From: Tumebacillus flagellatus | GTDB taxonomy: Bacteria; Bacillota; Bacilli; Tumebacillales; Tumebacillaceae | Direction of reading: 5' to 3' | Length of the DNA stretch: 64,000 bases | Assembly: GCF_000714935.1 (NCBI RefSeq) | Contig: NZ_JMIR01000019.1 | Coordinates: 1-64,000 of the forward strand | Shown: positions 7,841-17,432 of the stretch, piece by piece | Position numbering within the stretch: position 1 is the first letter of the stretch | How the letters are laid out: each line of letters opens with the position of its first letter | Notes under the pieces: generated by a model | Seen by the model: only the letters and a program-made list of their open reading frames with translations | What the model was told of the DNA's origin: nothing | The model's database searches: none | Made by a program: the position numbers and the translations under genes

Positions 7841-8107
7841 TTATCCCCGCACCCCCCACAGGATCAATCCCACTCCACCCATGACGACCAGCATCCGCCA
7901 GAACTCCAGTTTATCCGCCATGCCGATCAAGCCGAGCGTCGTGACCAAGATCAACACAGTCGGCCCGACCAAGGCGAGGCCGGCGTTGATCATCACCGCT
8001 TTTTGCACCGTGCCGAAGTACAACATCAGCAGGGCTGCCGACACTTCAATCAACCCGGAAACAAACCGGAGTCCCGCCATTCCGTTGACAATTGAGTCCT
8101 TAAACAT
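7841..8107 (-). CDS. yqhV: YqhV-family membrane protein (DUF2619)
   Basis: The 88-residue product has three hydrophobic segments and the pattern MAGLRFVSGLIEVSAALLML, KAVMINAGLALVGP seen in B. subtilis YqhV. In B. subtilis yqhV lies between efp and spoIIIAA; here it also follows efp on the same strand, which supports the assignment. The spoIIIA genes are not present. The start is preceded by GGGAGG. Function is unknown, though the family follows spore-formers. Confidence 0.85.
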   Translation of the reverse strand: MFKDSIVNGMAGLRFVSGLIEVSAALLMLYFGTVQKAVMINAGLALVGPTVLILVTTLGLIGMADKLEFWRMLVVMGGVGLILWGVRG

Positions 8108-8199
8108 CGCCCATCCTCCCTCTGGTTGTCCTGCTAATACCTATGCGGACGAGGGGGTCTGCATGTCCGAAACCGTGAAACACGCAGTACGACAACCAC

Positions 8200-8236
8200 A
8201 GCAAAAAACCCCACTGGTGACAGTGAGGTTTTTGCT
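8200..8236. terminator. Terminator after efp
   Basis: The arms GCAAAAAACCCCACTG and CAGTGAGGTTTTTGC form a long stem with one wobble or mismatch, giving a T-run on either strand. It ends the aroQ-papA-efp transcript. Confidence 0.85.
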
Positions 8237-8250
8237 CAACACGTATGCTG

Positions 8251-8811
8251 TTACGCGCGGGATACGTATGCGTTGTTGCGGGTGTCGATGATCAGCTTCT
8301 CGCCCACTTCGATGAAGAGCGGGACGCTGACTACTGCGCCGGTTTCCATCGTCGCGTTCTTGGAGCCGCCTTGCGCGGTGTCGCCCTTGATGCCCGGTTC
8401 GGTTTCTGCCACGGTCAGAACGACGGTGTTCGGCAGTTCGACGCCGATCGCTTGTTCTTCGTAGATCATGACTTGGCATTCCATGTTCTCAAGCAGGTAC
8501 TTGGTTTCGTCTTCGAGCATGGCAGCCGGAACTTGGAGCTGCTCGAACGATTCGTTGTCCATGAAGGTGAAGTACTCACCGTCGGTGTACAGGTATTGCA
8601 TCTTGCGGGTTTCAACGCGTGCGCGTTCCAGCTTCTCGCCAGCGCGGAAGGTGGTTTCACGAACAGCGCCGGTGCGGATGTTTTTCAGCTTCGCACGGAC
8701 GAACGCTGCGCCCTTGCCCGGTTTTACGTGCAAGAACTCGAGGACGCGCCACAGGCCGCCGTCCCACTCAATAGTTACGCCAGGGCGAAGATCGTTGGAA
8801 GAGATACTCAT
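8251..8811 (-). CDS. efp: Elongation factor P
   Basis: The 186-residue protein binds ribosomes stalled at polyproline and helps peptide-bond formation. It has the usual three beta-barrel domains: KOW-like (1-62), OB (63-126) and C-terminal OB with the signature [11 protein letters not shown] at the end. The tip loop KPGKG places the modifiable lysine at residue 33, as in Bacillus-type EF-P. The start is supported by AGGAGG. It follows papA by 35 bases and aroQ before that, the same order as in B. subtilis. Confidence 0.98.
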   Translation of the reverse strand: MSISSNDLRPGVTIEWDGGLWRVLEFLHVKPGKGAAFVRAKLKNIRTGAVRETTFRAGEKLERARVETRKMQYLYTDGEYFTFMDNESFEQLQVPAAMLEDETKYLLENMECQVMIYEEQAIGVELPNTVVLTVAETEPGIKGDTAQGGSKNATMETGAVVSVPLFIEVGEKLIIDTRNNAYVSRA

Positions 8812-8846
8812 TTCGAAAAAAGCCTCCTATATGGTCACAAAATTGA

Positions 8847-9929
8847 TTACTGCTCGAGGATCAACAGTTCTTTGGTGGATTTGGTGAGCACTTCGTTGCC
8901 GTTGTCGGTGATGACGATGTCATCCTCGATACGCACACCGCCCCACTCCGGCAGGTAGATGCCCGGCTCGACCGTGACGACCATGCCCGGCTGAAGCACC
9001 ATATCTCCGCGCAACTGCGACAGCGACGGCATCTCGTGAACGAGCATGCCCAGACCATGTCCGAGCGAATGACCGAAGTTGTCTCCGTACCCCTTGGCTG
9101 CGATGATGTCGCGCGCCAGGGAATCCGCTTCCTTGCCGGTCATCCCGGCGCGGATGTTTGCTACAGCGTGCAGTTGGGCTTGCAGCACGGTGTCGTAGAT
9201 CTCGCGTTGCTTGTCCGACGGCTGGCCCAGCACAACGGTGCGGGTCAGGTCGGAGCAATACCCTTGATAGTATGCACCAAAATCCATTTTTACAAAATCG
9301 CCCTTCTCAAGCACCTTGTCGCTCGCACGGCCGTGCGGCAGGGACGAGCGGTGACCGGAAGCCACGATGATGTCAAACGAGGAAGAGTCCGCCCCCGCCT
9401 TGCGCATGAAGGTTTCGAGCTCCAGCGCAACTTGACGTTCGGTGAGGCCGGGTTTGAGGAACGTGAGGATGTGCGAGAACGCGTCGTCCGCGACTTTGGC
9501 GGCGGCGCGCAGGATCGCCAGTTCACTCTCGTCCTTGTACAGTCGCAGTTCATCCACCAACCCTGCGGCCGGGACGAGTTCGATGCCTGGGAAGGCTTGC
9601 TCGAACGCGCGGTGCTGGTTGTAGGTGACGAAATCGCTCTCAAAGCCGAGGCGCTTGACTCCTTGGGCTTGCAATTCCGCAAACACGGAGGTGTTCGGGT
9701 TGCCGCCGTTCGGGTACTCCACGATTCGGCAGTGCGGGCTCTGCGCTTGCGCTTGTTGGGTGTAACGGAAGTCGGTCAGAAACACCGGTTGGTCTTGGGT
9801 TACGAGCAGCACGCCTGCCGAACCGGTAAATCCGCTGAGATAGCGGCGGTTCACGGGACTCAGCACGATCATCGCGTCGAGTCCTTGCTTGGTAAGCAAC
9901 GCGCGCATACGGGTCAGTCGTTGTTCCAT
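8847..9929 (-). CDS. papA: Xaa-Pro aminopeptidase (M24 family)
   Basis: This 360-residue metallopeptidase removes N-terminal residues preceding proline. It has a creatinase-type N-terminal domain (1-125) and a pita-bread catalytic domain with metal ligands in DFGAYYQGYCSDLTRT, HSLGHGLGMLVHE, VEPGIY and GVRIEDD. Length and motifs fit B. subtilis PapA/YqhT. The start has GGGAGGAAG upstream. It sits between aroQ and efp; the neighbouring jobs, proline peptide turnover and polyproline translation, are conserved partners in Bacillales. Confidence 0.95.
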   Translation of the reverse strand: MEQRLTRMRALLTKQGLDAMIVLSPVNRRYLSGFTGSAGVLLVTQDQPVFLTDFRYTQQAQAQSPHCRIVEYPNGGNPNTSVFAELQAQGVKRLGFESDFVTYNQHRAFEQAFPGIELVPAAGLVDELRLYKDESELAILRAAAKVADDAFSHILTFLKPGLTERQVALELETFMRKAGADSSSFDIIVASGHRSSLPHGRASDKVLEKGDFVKMDFGAYYQGYCSDLTRTVVLGQPSDKQREIYDTVLQAQLHAVANIRAGMTGKEADSLARDIIAAKGYGDNFGHSLGHGLGMLVHEMPSLSQLRGDMVLQPGMVVTVEPGIYLPEWGGVRIEDDIVITDNGNEVLTKSTKELLILEQ

Positions 9930-9949
9930 CCTACTTCCTCCCTGTGTCT

Positions 9950-10411
9950 TCAGTCTTCTGTTGTCAACAGTCCGCGCTTGGCGAAATCCTCAAGAAAGGC
10001 ATGGAAAGCGAGCGTGTAGCCGATCGCTCCAAGTCCCGTGATCTGGCCTTTGCAGACCGGCGCCAACAGCGAACGATGGCGGAATTCTTCGCGCGCGTGG
10101 ACGTTCGAGAGGTGCACTTCAATCGTAGGGATGGAGGTGCCCGCAATGCAATCTCGCAGGGCGACGCTGGTGTGCGTGTACCCGCCCGGGTTGAAGATGA
10201 TGCCGTGGGTGTTGCCCATCGCCTCTTGCATGCGGTCGATCAGGGCTCCCTCGTGGTTCGACTGGCAGCAGTCGATCTCCACGCCGAATTCCTGGGCGAG
10301 TGCGGTGAGGTCGCGGTTGATCTGCTCAAGCGTCGTTTTGCCGTAGACTTCCGGCTCGCGGGTGCCGAGCAGGTTCAGGTTGGGACCGTGCAGAACGAGC
10401 AGTTTTGCCAT
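9950..10411 (-). CDS. aroQ: Type II 3-dehydroquinate dehydratase
   Basis: The 153-residue enzyme converts 3-dehydroquinate to 3-dehydroshikimate in aromatic amino acid synthesis and normally forms dodecamers. It shows HGPNLNLLGTREPEVYG with the catalytic tyrosine at residue 23, NPGGYTHTSVALRD, and EVHLSNVHAREEFRHRS with the catalytic histidine. The start follows GGGAGG. It is the first gene of the aroQ-papA-efp set, 20 bases ahead of papA. Confidence 0.97.
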   Translation of the reverse strand: MAKLLVLHGPNLNLLGTREPEVYGKTTLEQINRDLTALAQEFGVEIDCCQSNHEGALIDRMQEAMGNTHGIIFNPGGYTHTSVALRDCIAGTSIPTIEVHLSNVHAREEFRHRSLLAPVCKGQITGLGAIGYTLAFHAFLEDFAKRGLLTTED

Positions 10412-10463
10412 AGGGATAACCTCCCAAAAAGTCCAAGATTCATTGTATCAGAAAATAGGGTTG

Positions 10464-10492
10464 TTGAAAACGGGGGTTCGATTCCATTATAC
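10464..10492 (+). promoter_or_regulatory. Sigma-A promoter of the phosphoglycerate-mutase-family gene
   Basis: TTGAAA at 10464-10469 and TTATAC at 10487-10492 have a 17-base spacer. Transcription would start near 10499. On the opposite strand GATACAAT in the same gap is a likely minus 10 element for aroQ, so the 140-base gap is probably divergent. Confidence 0.75.
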
Positions 10493-10553
10493 AGGAATCC
10501 AGAGTACAATACAGGAAAGTGTTTCTAGATGGATGTGGAGGAGTGTGAGAGAA

Positions 10554-11162
10554 TTGGGTGAAAAAACGATTGTGACGTTGGTGCGTCATGGGGAGACGGT
10601 TTGGAACCGGGAGTTGCGGTTGCAAGGGTCGCAGGATATCCCCCTTTCTGAGGTTGGGTTGGCGCAGGCGGAGGCTGTAGCTGTTCATCTGCGCGAGGAA
10701 CCGTTTCATGTGGTGTACTCGTCTCACCTGTCGCGAGCTCATAAGACGGCAGAGCGGGTCGCGGAGGCTGCAGGGGTTGAGCATAGGGTTTTAGAGGGTT
10801 TAATGGAGCGGTCTTACGGCGAACTGGAAGGCTGGACGCGGGATGAAATCCTCGCGAAGTACCCGGACTTTTGGGGGCCTGGAAAAAAATACTCGGTGCC
10901 GGGGTTGGAGTCTTTCGAGGAGCTGGCTGCTCGGGCATCCAAGGCTGTACACGAGATTGTAGAGCAACATCCGGGGCGTAATGTGTTGGTTGTTAGTCAT
11001 GGCGGAACGATCAACGCATTCCTTCATTCGATATCCGGTGGGGAGTACGGGGCCGGAGTGAATAAGCTCGGAAATACGTCTGTGTCTCGCGTCGTTCGGA
11101 ATGAAGATGGAAGCTGGAGCGTGTTGGAGGTCGGACGCGTAGACCACTTAGGCGACGCTTAA
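10554..11162 (+). CDS. Histidine phosphatase (phosphoglycerate mutase family)
   Basis: The product has VRHGETVWN near residues 10-18 with the phospho-accepting histidine at 12, the SSHLSRAHKTAE arginine motif, the ERSYGELEG glutamate and the VVSHGG second histidine. The TTG at 10554 gives 202 residues, the usual length; it lies behind GGAGGA but with a rather long spacing, and GTG at 10545 or ATG at 10533 are alternatives. The substrate cannot be told from sequence; PhoE-like broad phosphatase or CobC-like roles are possible. Confidence 0.85.
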   Translation: MGEKTIVTLVRHGETVWNRELRLQGSQDIPLSEVGLAQAEAVAVHLREEPFHVVYSSHLSRAHKTAERVAEAAGVEHRVLEGLMERSYGELEGWTRDEILAKYPDFWGPGKKYSVPGLESFEELAARASKAVHEIVEQHPGRNVLVVSHGGTINAFLHSISGGEYGAGVNKLGNTSVSRVVRNEDGSWSVLEVGRVDHLGDA

Positions 11163-11306
11163 GTGGTGACCAGGGGCGTCGGGGGGATGTTCCGTCGCTC
11201 CTGAGGAATTTTTTTCTTTCTGATTTAGTAAACCCGTTCAATGGATAGGAAAAAGATTCCAAAGTCGCTTCTCCACATCCCCCTCTCCCCCCCTTCTCGG
11301 GGTCTT

Positions 11307-11342
11307 AAAAAAAGAGAGTGCCACATGGCACTCTCTTTTTGT
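11307..11342. terminator. Bidirectional terminator after gcvPB
   Basis: The arms AAAAAGAGAGTGCCA and TGGCACTCTCTTTTT form a perfect 15-base-pair stem around CA. It serves gcvPB on the minus strand and the phosphatase gene on the plus strand. Nothing else is seen between 11163 and 11306. Confidence 0.9.
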
Positions 11343-11357
11343 TGCGTTTGTTTTTTC

Positions 11358-12830
11358 TTAGCCTTCGAAGGTGTATCGAAGAATCGGGCTGCGGGCAGCC
11401 GTCGTCTCGTCGAGACGATTGACTTTGGTGCTGTACGGCGCGTTTTTGACGAGGTCCGGGTTCTCTTCCGCTTCTTTGGCGATTTGGATCATCGTGTCGC
11501 AGAAGCTGTCCAGCGTTGCTTTGTTCTCGGTTTCCGTCGGCTCGATCATGATCGCTTCCTCGACGTTCAACGGGAAGTAGATGGTCGGCGGATGGACTCC
11601 GAAGTCCAGCAAACGCTTCGCCACGTCCAGGGTCTTGACGCCGAATTCTTTTTTGAGGCGCTTGCCGCTCAGGACGAATTCGTGCTTGCAGATTTGGTTG
11701 TACGCGACATCGTAATGCTCGGAGAGTCGCTTCATCATGTAGTTCGCGTTGAGGACCGCGTCCTCCGTGACTCTCTTGAGACCGTCCGGACCCATGGTCC
11801 GAATGTACGAGTACGCCCGTACGTTAATGCCGAAGTTGCCCCAGAAGCCTTTGACTTTGCCGATCGATTGCGGGCGGTTCCAGTTCAGGACGTATTCTTC
11901 GGTTTTTTCGTTGTATTCTACTCGCGGTTTCGGGAGGAACGGGATCAGATCCGCTTTCACACCCACCGGGCCGGAACCCGGCCCGCCGCCGCCGTGCGGC
12001 GTCGTGAAGGTTTTGTGCAGGTTGAGATGCACAACGTCAAAGCCCATATCGCCCGGGCGTGCGTAGCCGAGGATTGCGTTTGCGTTCGCGCCATCGTAAT
12101 ACAGAAGGCCGCCCGCCTCGTGGACGATTTCGGCAATTTCGATGATCTGGTCCTCGAAGAGGCCCAACGTCGACGGGTTGGTCAACATCAGCGCAGCTGT
12201 ATCGGAGTTGACGACTTGACGCAACGCGTCCAAGTCGACGCCGCCTTTGTCGTTGGATTTGACGGTGACCGTGCGGTAGCCCGCTACCGTTGCCGACGCC
12301 GGGTTGGTGCCGTGCGCGGTGTCGGGTACGATGACGGTCGTGCGCTTTTCGTTGCGGGATTCGTGGTAGGCACGAATCATCATGAGACCGGTCCATTCGC
12401 CGTGTGCGCCTGCCGCCGGCTGCAACGAAACTTCGTCCATGCCCGTGATTTCCGCCAGCTCTTGTTGCAGTTTGTACATCAGTTCAAGTGCGCCTTGAAC
12501 GGAGGTTGCCGGTTGGAGCGGGTGGATGGACGCGAAGCCCGGAATCCGTGCCATTTTTTCGTTGCGCTTCGGGTTGTATTTCATGGTGCAGGAACCCAAC
12601 GGGTAGAAGCCGTCGTCTACGCCGTGGTTGCGCTTGGAAAGCTCCGTGAAGTGACGGACGAGGTCAAGCTCCGCGAGCTCGGGCAGGTTCGCCGGAGTTT
12701 GACGCACATATTCCGCAGGAATCAGTTCGTCAACCGGGATTTCTTCAACGTCCAGTTCCGGGAGGGAATAGGAGACGCGGCCCGGGACGGAGAGTTCGAA
12801 GATGAGGGCTTTATCTTTTTCTTGACGCAT
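11358..12830 (-). CDS. gcvPB: Glycine dehydrogenase (decarboxylating), subunit 2
   Basis: With subunit 1 this forms the P protein of the glycine cleavage system, which decarboxylates glycine and passes the aminomethyl group to lipoylated H protein. The 490-residue product has the pyridoxal-phosphate lysine in [20 protein letters not shown] and the cofactor-binding [12 protein letters not shown]. Length is normal. Its start codon shares one base with the gcvPA stop (TAATG), so the two are translationally coupled. It is the last gene of the riboswitch-controlled operon; no gcvH is present in the window. Confidence 0.98.
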   Translation of the reverse strand: MRQEKDKALIFELSVPGRVSYSLPELDVEEIPVDELIPAEYVRQTPANLPELAELDLVRHFTELSKRNHGVDDGFYPLGSCTMKYNPKRNEKMARIPGFASIHPLQPATSVQGALELMYKLQQELAEITGMDEVSLQPAAGAHGEWTGLMMIRAYHESRNEKRTTVIVPDTAHGTNPASATVAGYRTVTVKSNDKGGVDLDALRQVVNSDTAALMLTNPSTLGLFEDQIIEIAEIVHEAGGLLYYDGANANAILGYARPGDMGFDVVHLNLHKTFTTPHGGGGPGSGPVGVKADLIPFLPKPRVEYNEKTEEYVLNWNRPQSIGKVKGFWGNFGINVRAYSYIRTMGPDGLKRVTEDAVLNANYMMKRLSEHYDVAYNQICKHEFVLSGKRLKKEFGVKTLDVAKRLLDFGVHPPTIYFPLNVEEAIMIEPTETENKATLDSFCDTMIQIAKEAEENPDLVKNAPYSTKVNRLDETTAARSPILRYTFEG

Positions 12831-14179
12831 TACAGGATCGCCTCCAGTCGTTCCACAAGCAGGTCAATGTCTTCCTTGGTGCGCAGCTCGGTGACCGCGA
12901 GCAACATGCAGTTTTCATACTCCGGATAGGTGGAGCCGAGGTCGTAGCCGCCTACGATGCCCGCTTCGAGCAACTGACGGTTCACATAGGTGATGTCCGC
13001 GTCAAGTTTGATCGCAAATTCGTTGAAGAACGGAGTCGTGAACAGCGCTTGGACTTTCGGCAGAGCGGTCAGACGCTTGTAGGCGTAGTGCGCTTTTTGC
13101 AGGTTGAGTTTGGCGACGTCTTGCATGCCTTGTTTGCCCATGTACGAGACGTACACGGTCGCTGCCAGCGCATTCAGCGCTTGGTTGGAGCAGATGTTCG
13201 AGGTCGCTTTTTCACGACGGATGTGCTGCTCGCGCGCTTGCAGCGTCAACACGAACGCACGACGGCCGTCCAAGTCGGTCGTTTGACCCACGACGCGGCC
13301 CGGGATGCGGCGCATCTGTTCTTTCGTCGTTGCCAGCATCCCGAGGTACGGGCCGCCGAAGGAGATGTTGTTGCCCAGCGCTTGACCTTCGCCAACGACG
13401 ATGTCCGCGCCGCATACGCCCGGGGACTCCAAGAGGCCCATCGCGATCGGGTTGACCGAGACGACGAAGAGCGCTTTTTGCGCGTGCGCAATGTCCGCCA
13501 GTTTGCGGAGGTCTTCGATGCCGCCGAAGAAGTTCGGGTATTGGACGAACACACCCGCGATGGTGTCGTCGAGTTTGTTGTTCAAGTCGTTGAGGTCTAC
13601 GACACCGTTTTCGATGGCGATTTCTTCGACTTCGATGTTTTGGCCGTAGCCGTAGGTTTTCAGGACTTCGCGGTATTCCGGGTTGACGGAACGGGCGACG
13701 AGCACTTTGTTGCGGCGGGTCGCCGCGCAAGCCATGAAAGCAGCCTCGCCGAACGCGGTCGGGCCGTCGTACAGAGAAGCGTTCGACACGTCCATGCCGG
13801 TCAGTTCGCAGACGATCGTCTGGTACTCGAAGATCGCTTGAAGCACGCCTTGGGAAATTTCCGGCTGGTACGGGGTGTACGCCGTGAAGAATTCCGAACG
13901 CGAAATGATCGCGTCCACGACGGACGGGATGTAGTGCTGATACGCACCCGCACCGAGGAAGTTGATGTTGTCTTCGAGGTTGTCGTTCTTGCCCGCCAGT
14001 TGGTTGAAGTAGCGGTTGAGTTCGAGTTCCGACAGTTTCTTCGGCAGGTTCAGTTCACGCTGAAAGCGCGCTTTGTCCGGAATGTCGGCGAACAGGGCTT
14101 CCACAGAATCGACGCCGAGGACGTCGAGCATGGCTTTGCGGTCGGCTTCCGTGTTCGGAAGGTAGCTGTACTTGTTCAA
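12830..14179 (-). CDS. gcvPA: Glycine dehydrogenase (decarboxylating), subunit 1
   Basis: This is the N-terminal half of the split P protein. The TTG at 14179 is chosen because AGAGGAGG lies seven bases upstream; it gives 449 residues starting [17 protein letters not shown], the family norm. Motifs [16 protein letters not shown] and [11 protein letters not shown] match the family. It follows gcvT by 17 bases. Confidence 0.97.
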   Translation of the reverse strand: MNKYSYLPNTEADRKAMLDVLGVDSVEALFADIPDKARFQRELNLPKKLSELELNRYFNQLAGKNDNLEDNINFLGAGAYQHYIPSVVDAIISRSEFFTAYTPYQPEISQGVLQAIFEYQTIVCELTGMDVSNASLYDGPTAFGEAAFMACAATRRNKVLVARSVNPEYREVLKTYGYGQNIEVEEIAIENGVVDLNDLNNKLDDTIAGVFVQYPNFFGGIEDLRKLADIAHAQKALFVVSVNPIAMGLLESPGVCGADIVVGEGQALGNNISFGGPYLGMLATTKEQMRRIPGRVVGQTTDLDGRRAFVLTLQAREQHIRREKATSNICSNQALNALAATVYVSYMGKQGMQDVAKLNLQKAHYAYKRLTALPKVQALFTTPFFNEFAIKLDADITYVNRQLLEAGIVGGYDLGSTYPEYENCMLLAVTELRTKEDIDLLVERLEAIL

Positions 14180-14196
14180 GGTTGTGCCTCCTCTGC

Positions 14197-15294
14197 TTAC
14201 TTCTGACGCTTGTAGAACGGAGTTTTGACGATCACGGCTTTGACCGGTTTGTTGCGGATGATCACGTCGATCTCTTGGCCGATCGTCGCATGTTGCACGT
14301 CGATCAGGCCGAGGCCGATGTTTTTCTTGACCGTCGGACCCATCGTGCCCGTGGTGCACTCGCCGATTTTTTGCCCGTTCACTTGGATTTCGTAATGGCT
14401 GCGCGGAATGCCACGCTCCAGCATTTCAAAGCCGACCAGTTTGCGGGTCACGCCTTCTTCTTTTTGCTTCGCCAATGCGTCTCGTCCGATGAACTCGCCC
14501 TTGTCGAGCTTCACGAAGAAGCCAAGGCCCGCTTCCAGCGGCGAGATGTCCGCCGTGATTTCTTGGCCGTACAGCGGCAGGCGCGCTTCAAAGCGCAGCG
14601 TGTCGCGTGCGCCGAGACCGATCGGCAATACGCCCGCGTCCTTGCCGGTTGCCAAGATGGAATCCCAAAGTTTTGCGACATCTGCCGCCGCACAGTAAAG
14701 TTCGAACCCGTCTTCGCCGGTGTAGCCCGTGCGCGAAACGAGACAGGATACGCCCGCCACGTCCACGCCTTCCGCGAACCAGTAGTATTTGATCTCAGAG
14801 AGGTCGGTGGTGGTCATGCTTTGCAGAACTTGTTCCGCCAGCGGTCCTTGGAGCGCCAATTGCGCGATGTCGGCAGAACGGTTTTCAAGCGTTACGTCTC
14901 CGAACGCGTGCGACTTCATCCAGTCAAAGTCCTTCTCGATGTTCGCTGCGTTGACGACGAGCAGGTAGTCGTTGTCCGCTTTCTTGTAGACCAAGAGGTC
15001 GTCGACACAACCGCCGTTTTCATAGCACATCGGCGAGTACAGCGCTTGGCCGTTCGCCAACTTCGACGCGTCGTTGGTGATCAAGTTCTGGATGTTCGCC
15101 AGCGCGTCCGGTCCCTGCATCGTGATCTCACCCATGTGCGACACGTCAAACAGGCCCGCGCGCGTGCGCACCGCTTCGTGTTCTTCGAGGATTCCGGCAT
15201 ACTGCACCGGCAACGCCCAGCCGCCGAAATCGATGATCTTGCCTCCGTAGTTCGGATAGACCTCAAACAGCGGTGTTTTCTTCAGATGATCCAC
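14197..15294 (-). CDS. gcvT: Aminomethyltransferase (glycine cleavage T protein)
   Basis: T protein transfers the one-carbon unit from aminomethylated H protein to tetrahydrofolate and releases ammonia. The GTG at 15294 is chosen for the AGGAGG seven bases upstream and gives 365 residues, the family length. Signatures include [19 protein letters not shown] and [11 protein letters not shown]. It is first in gcvT-gcvPA-gcvPB, directly behind a glycine riboswitch. Confidence 0.97.
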   Translation of the reverse strand: MDHLKKTPLFEVYPNYGGKIIDFGGWALPVQYAGILEEHEAVRTRAGLFDVSHMGEITMQGPDALANIQNLITNDASKLANGQALYSPMCYENGGCVDDLLVYKKADNDYLLVVNAANIEKDFDWMKSHAFGDVTLENRSADIAQLALQGPLAEQVLQSMTTTDLSEIKYYWFAEGVDVAGVSCLVSRTGYTGEDGFELYCAAADVAKLWDSILATGKDAGVLPIGLGARDTLRFEARLPLYGQEITADISPLEAGLGFFVKLDKGEFIGRDALAKQKEEGVTRKLVGFEMLERGIPRSHYEIQVNGQKIGECTTGTMGPTVKKNIGLGLIDVQHATIGQEIDVIIRNKPVKAVIVKTPFYKRQK

Positions 15295-15326
15295 ACCTAT
15301 TCCTCCTAAAGCGAGTAATGAGCAAC

Positions 15327-15367
15327 AAAAAAAGGAGACACGGATGCCCGTCAGGCCCCGTCTCTCC
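15327..15367 (-). terminator. Riboswitch expression-platform terminator
   Basis: On the minus strand GGAGAGACGG pairs with CCGTGTCTCC (one mismatch) and is followed by seven T. The 5' arm overlaps the closing stem of the second glycine aptamer, so aptamer and terminator should exclude each other. Glycine binding would then turn the operon on. Confidence 0.85.
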
Positions 15368-15550
15368 TCTGTCCTCTTAACCTGAGAGTTCCCCCCGCCC
15401 GCACGCAAGATGCGGACAAAGTTACCCCTTGGGTGGCCGCAATCACGCGCGGCACTCTCCAGAGATGCGTCCCGCAACGGTCCTTATGCCTGAGAGATTC
15501 GCAAGGTGTTCTTGGGCAGAACCCCCGCTTGCTCCTTCGGCGCTACATGT
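15362..15550 (-). promoter_or_regulatory. Tandem glycine riboswitch
   Basis: The minus strand shows the two conserved aptamers. Aptamer 1 has GCCGAAGGAGCAA, ATCTCTCAGGCA, AAGGACCG and CTCTGGAGAG. Aptamer 2 has CCAAGGGG, AACTCTCAGG and GGACAGAGG. This is the arrangement in front of gcvT in B. subtilis. It senses glycine and controls the glycine cleavage operon by transcription termination. Confidence 0.95.
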
Positions 15551-15721
15551 CCCAAAAAACACGAACATTGTAAACTCTCCCGTCAGCGATCATTCGCATT
15601 ATTCTGTTCCTTGCCCCTATTCTACCACAGGTCTGTTGATCTTTGGAGTCTGCTTCGAAAAATTTTCCCTATCTAAGGTCATACTATCCCTTACAAACCT
15701 TGGCTTTGGAGGTGGGTTCCG

Positions 15722-17407
15722 TTGGAGAAGACCGGTTTTATGCCGAGGCTGGAGTGGGAAGAAACGTTGTTTGACCTATTTCAAGAGCGTTTGCAGACCC
15801 ACGAATGGGCGACGTGGGATCTGTTCCGATTGGCCTATGACGCAGAACGCACGCGCGTGGTGCCAAACTTCGACCAGTTGATCTGCTTGCAGCAACTTCC
15901 CGAAGTCACGCCCTACCCGCACCAGATCGACACCGCCAAGAAAGTCCTCAACGAACTGCACGGCCGCGCCATCCTCGCCGATGAGGTCGGCCTCGGCAAG
16001 ACGATCGAAGCCGGGCTGATCTTGAAAGAATACCTGATTCGCGGTCTCGTGAAAAAAATACTGATTCTCGTCCCCTCCTCGCTGGTCATCCAGTGGGTGC
16101 GGGAACTCAACGAGAAGTTCAAAATCCCTGCCGTCCGGCAAAAAAACGCCTACACCTGGGCGGACTGCGACATCGTCGTCTCCTCGATCGACACCGTCAA
16201 GCGCGACCCGCACCGCGAGATCGTGCTGAATCAAGAATACGACCTCGTCATCGTCGACGAAGCGCACAAATTGAAAAACAAGAAATCCAAAAACTACGAG
16301 ATCGTCAACAACTTGCGAAAAAAATACCTGCTCCTCCTCACCGCCACGCCCGTACAAAACGATATGAAGGAGCTCTACAACTTAATCACGCTGTTGAAAC
16401 CGGGACAACTCGGCTCGCAAAATGACTACTCCTCGATGTTCATGGAGTCCAAGCGCACGCCGAAAAACCGCCAAGAGTTAAAAAAAGCTCTCTCCGACGT
16501 CATGATCCGCAACAAGCGCTCCGAGGGCGGCGTGCAGTTTACAAAGCGCAACGTACAATCCCTGCTGCTCGATCTCTACCCGGAAGAGCAACAACTCTAT
16601 GAGAGCGTGACCGAATTTATCAAGGAGCAATACACCAAGATGCGCGAGGAAGGCAAAGGAAACTTCCTGCAACTGATCACGCTGCAGCGGCAAATCTGCT
16701 CCTCTCCGTACGCCGCGCTGGTGTCGCTGAAAAACATGAAGGAAAGCGAAAAAACCCCGCACGACATCCGCGGGCGTGTCGAAGAGTTGTATGCGATGGC
16801 GGAAAGCATCCCTGCGTATAAGAAAATCGACAAGCTGATCGAGCTCTTGAAGACGATGGACGACAAAGTGATTATCTTCACCGAGTATCGTGCGACGCAG
16901 GATTTTATTTTGTACATGCTGCAACAGCACGGCATCCGCGCCGTCATCTTCCGGGGCGGCTTCAAGAAGAACAAAAAAGACTGGATGACCGAGCTCTTCA
17001 AGAACCGCTTCCAAGTGCTCGTCGCCACCGAGGCGGGCGGCGAAGGGATCAACTTGCAGTTTTGCAACCAACTGATCAATTTCGACCTGCCGTGGAACCC
17101 GATGCGCTTGGAACAGCGGATCGGGCGCGTCCACCGGCTGGGGCAACAGCGGGATGTGCACATCTACAACCTCTCCACCCGCGGGACGATCGAGGAGCAC
17201 ATCGTCTCGCTCTTGGAGGAAAAAATCAACATGTTCGAGATGGTCATCGGGGAACTTGACTTGATTCTCGGCAATTTGAAAGTCGGACGAAAGCTCGACA
17301 ACGAGATGATGGATCTGTTCATGCGCGGAGCAAGCCGCGAGGAGATGAAAAACAAATTGGATGAGTTGGGCGAAGAGATGATGCGCGTGTCGGATGTCGT
17401 GCGCTGA
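15722..17407 (+). CDS. yqhH: SNF2-family helicase (YqhH-like)
   Basis: The TTG start at 15722 has GGAGGTG seven bases upstream and gives 561 residues. An SNF2 N-terminal domain has ADEVGLGKTIEAGL (Walker A), VDEAHKLKN (DEAH box) and LLTATPVQN; the C-terminal helicase domain has ATEAGGEGINLQFC and QRIGRVHRLGQ. B. subtilis yqhH has the same size and is divergent from gcvT, as here. It is an ATP-driven DNA translocase; the cellular job is not known. It is followed by yqhG after 25 bases. Confidence 0.92.
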   Translation: MEKTGFMPRLEWEETLFDLFQERLQTHEWATWDLFRLAYDAERTRVVPNFDQLICLQQLPEVTPYPHQIDTAKKVLNELHGRAILADEVGLGKTIEAGLILKEYLIRGLVKKILILVPSSLVIQWVRELNEKFKIPAVRQKNAYTWADCDIVVSSIDTVKRDPHREIVLNQEYDLVIVDEAHKLKNKKSKNYEIVNNLRKKYLLLLTATPVQNDMKELYNLITLLKPGQLGSQNDYSSMFMESKRTPKNRQELKKALSDVMIRNKRSEGGVQFTKRNVQSLLLDLYPEEQQLYESVTEFIKEQYTKMREEGKGNFLQLITLQRQICSSPYAALVSLKNMKESEKTPHDIRGRVEELYAMAESIPAYKKIDKLIELLKTMDDKVIIFTEYRATQDFILYMLQQHGIRAVIFRGGFKKNKKDWMTELFKNRFQVLVATEAGGEGINLQFCNQLINFDLPWNPMRLEQRIGRVHRLGQQRDVHIYNLSTRGTIEEHIVSLLEEKINMFEMVIGELDLILGNLKVGRKLDNEMMDLFMRGASREEMKNKLDELGEEMMRVSDVVR

Positions 17408-17432
17408 AGACACAGAGAGAGGAGGTTCTGAG

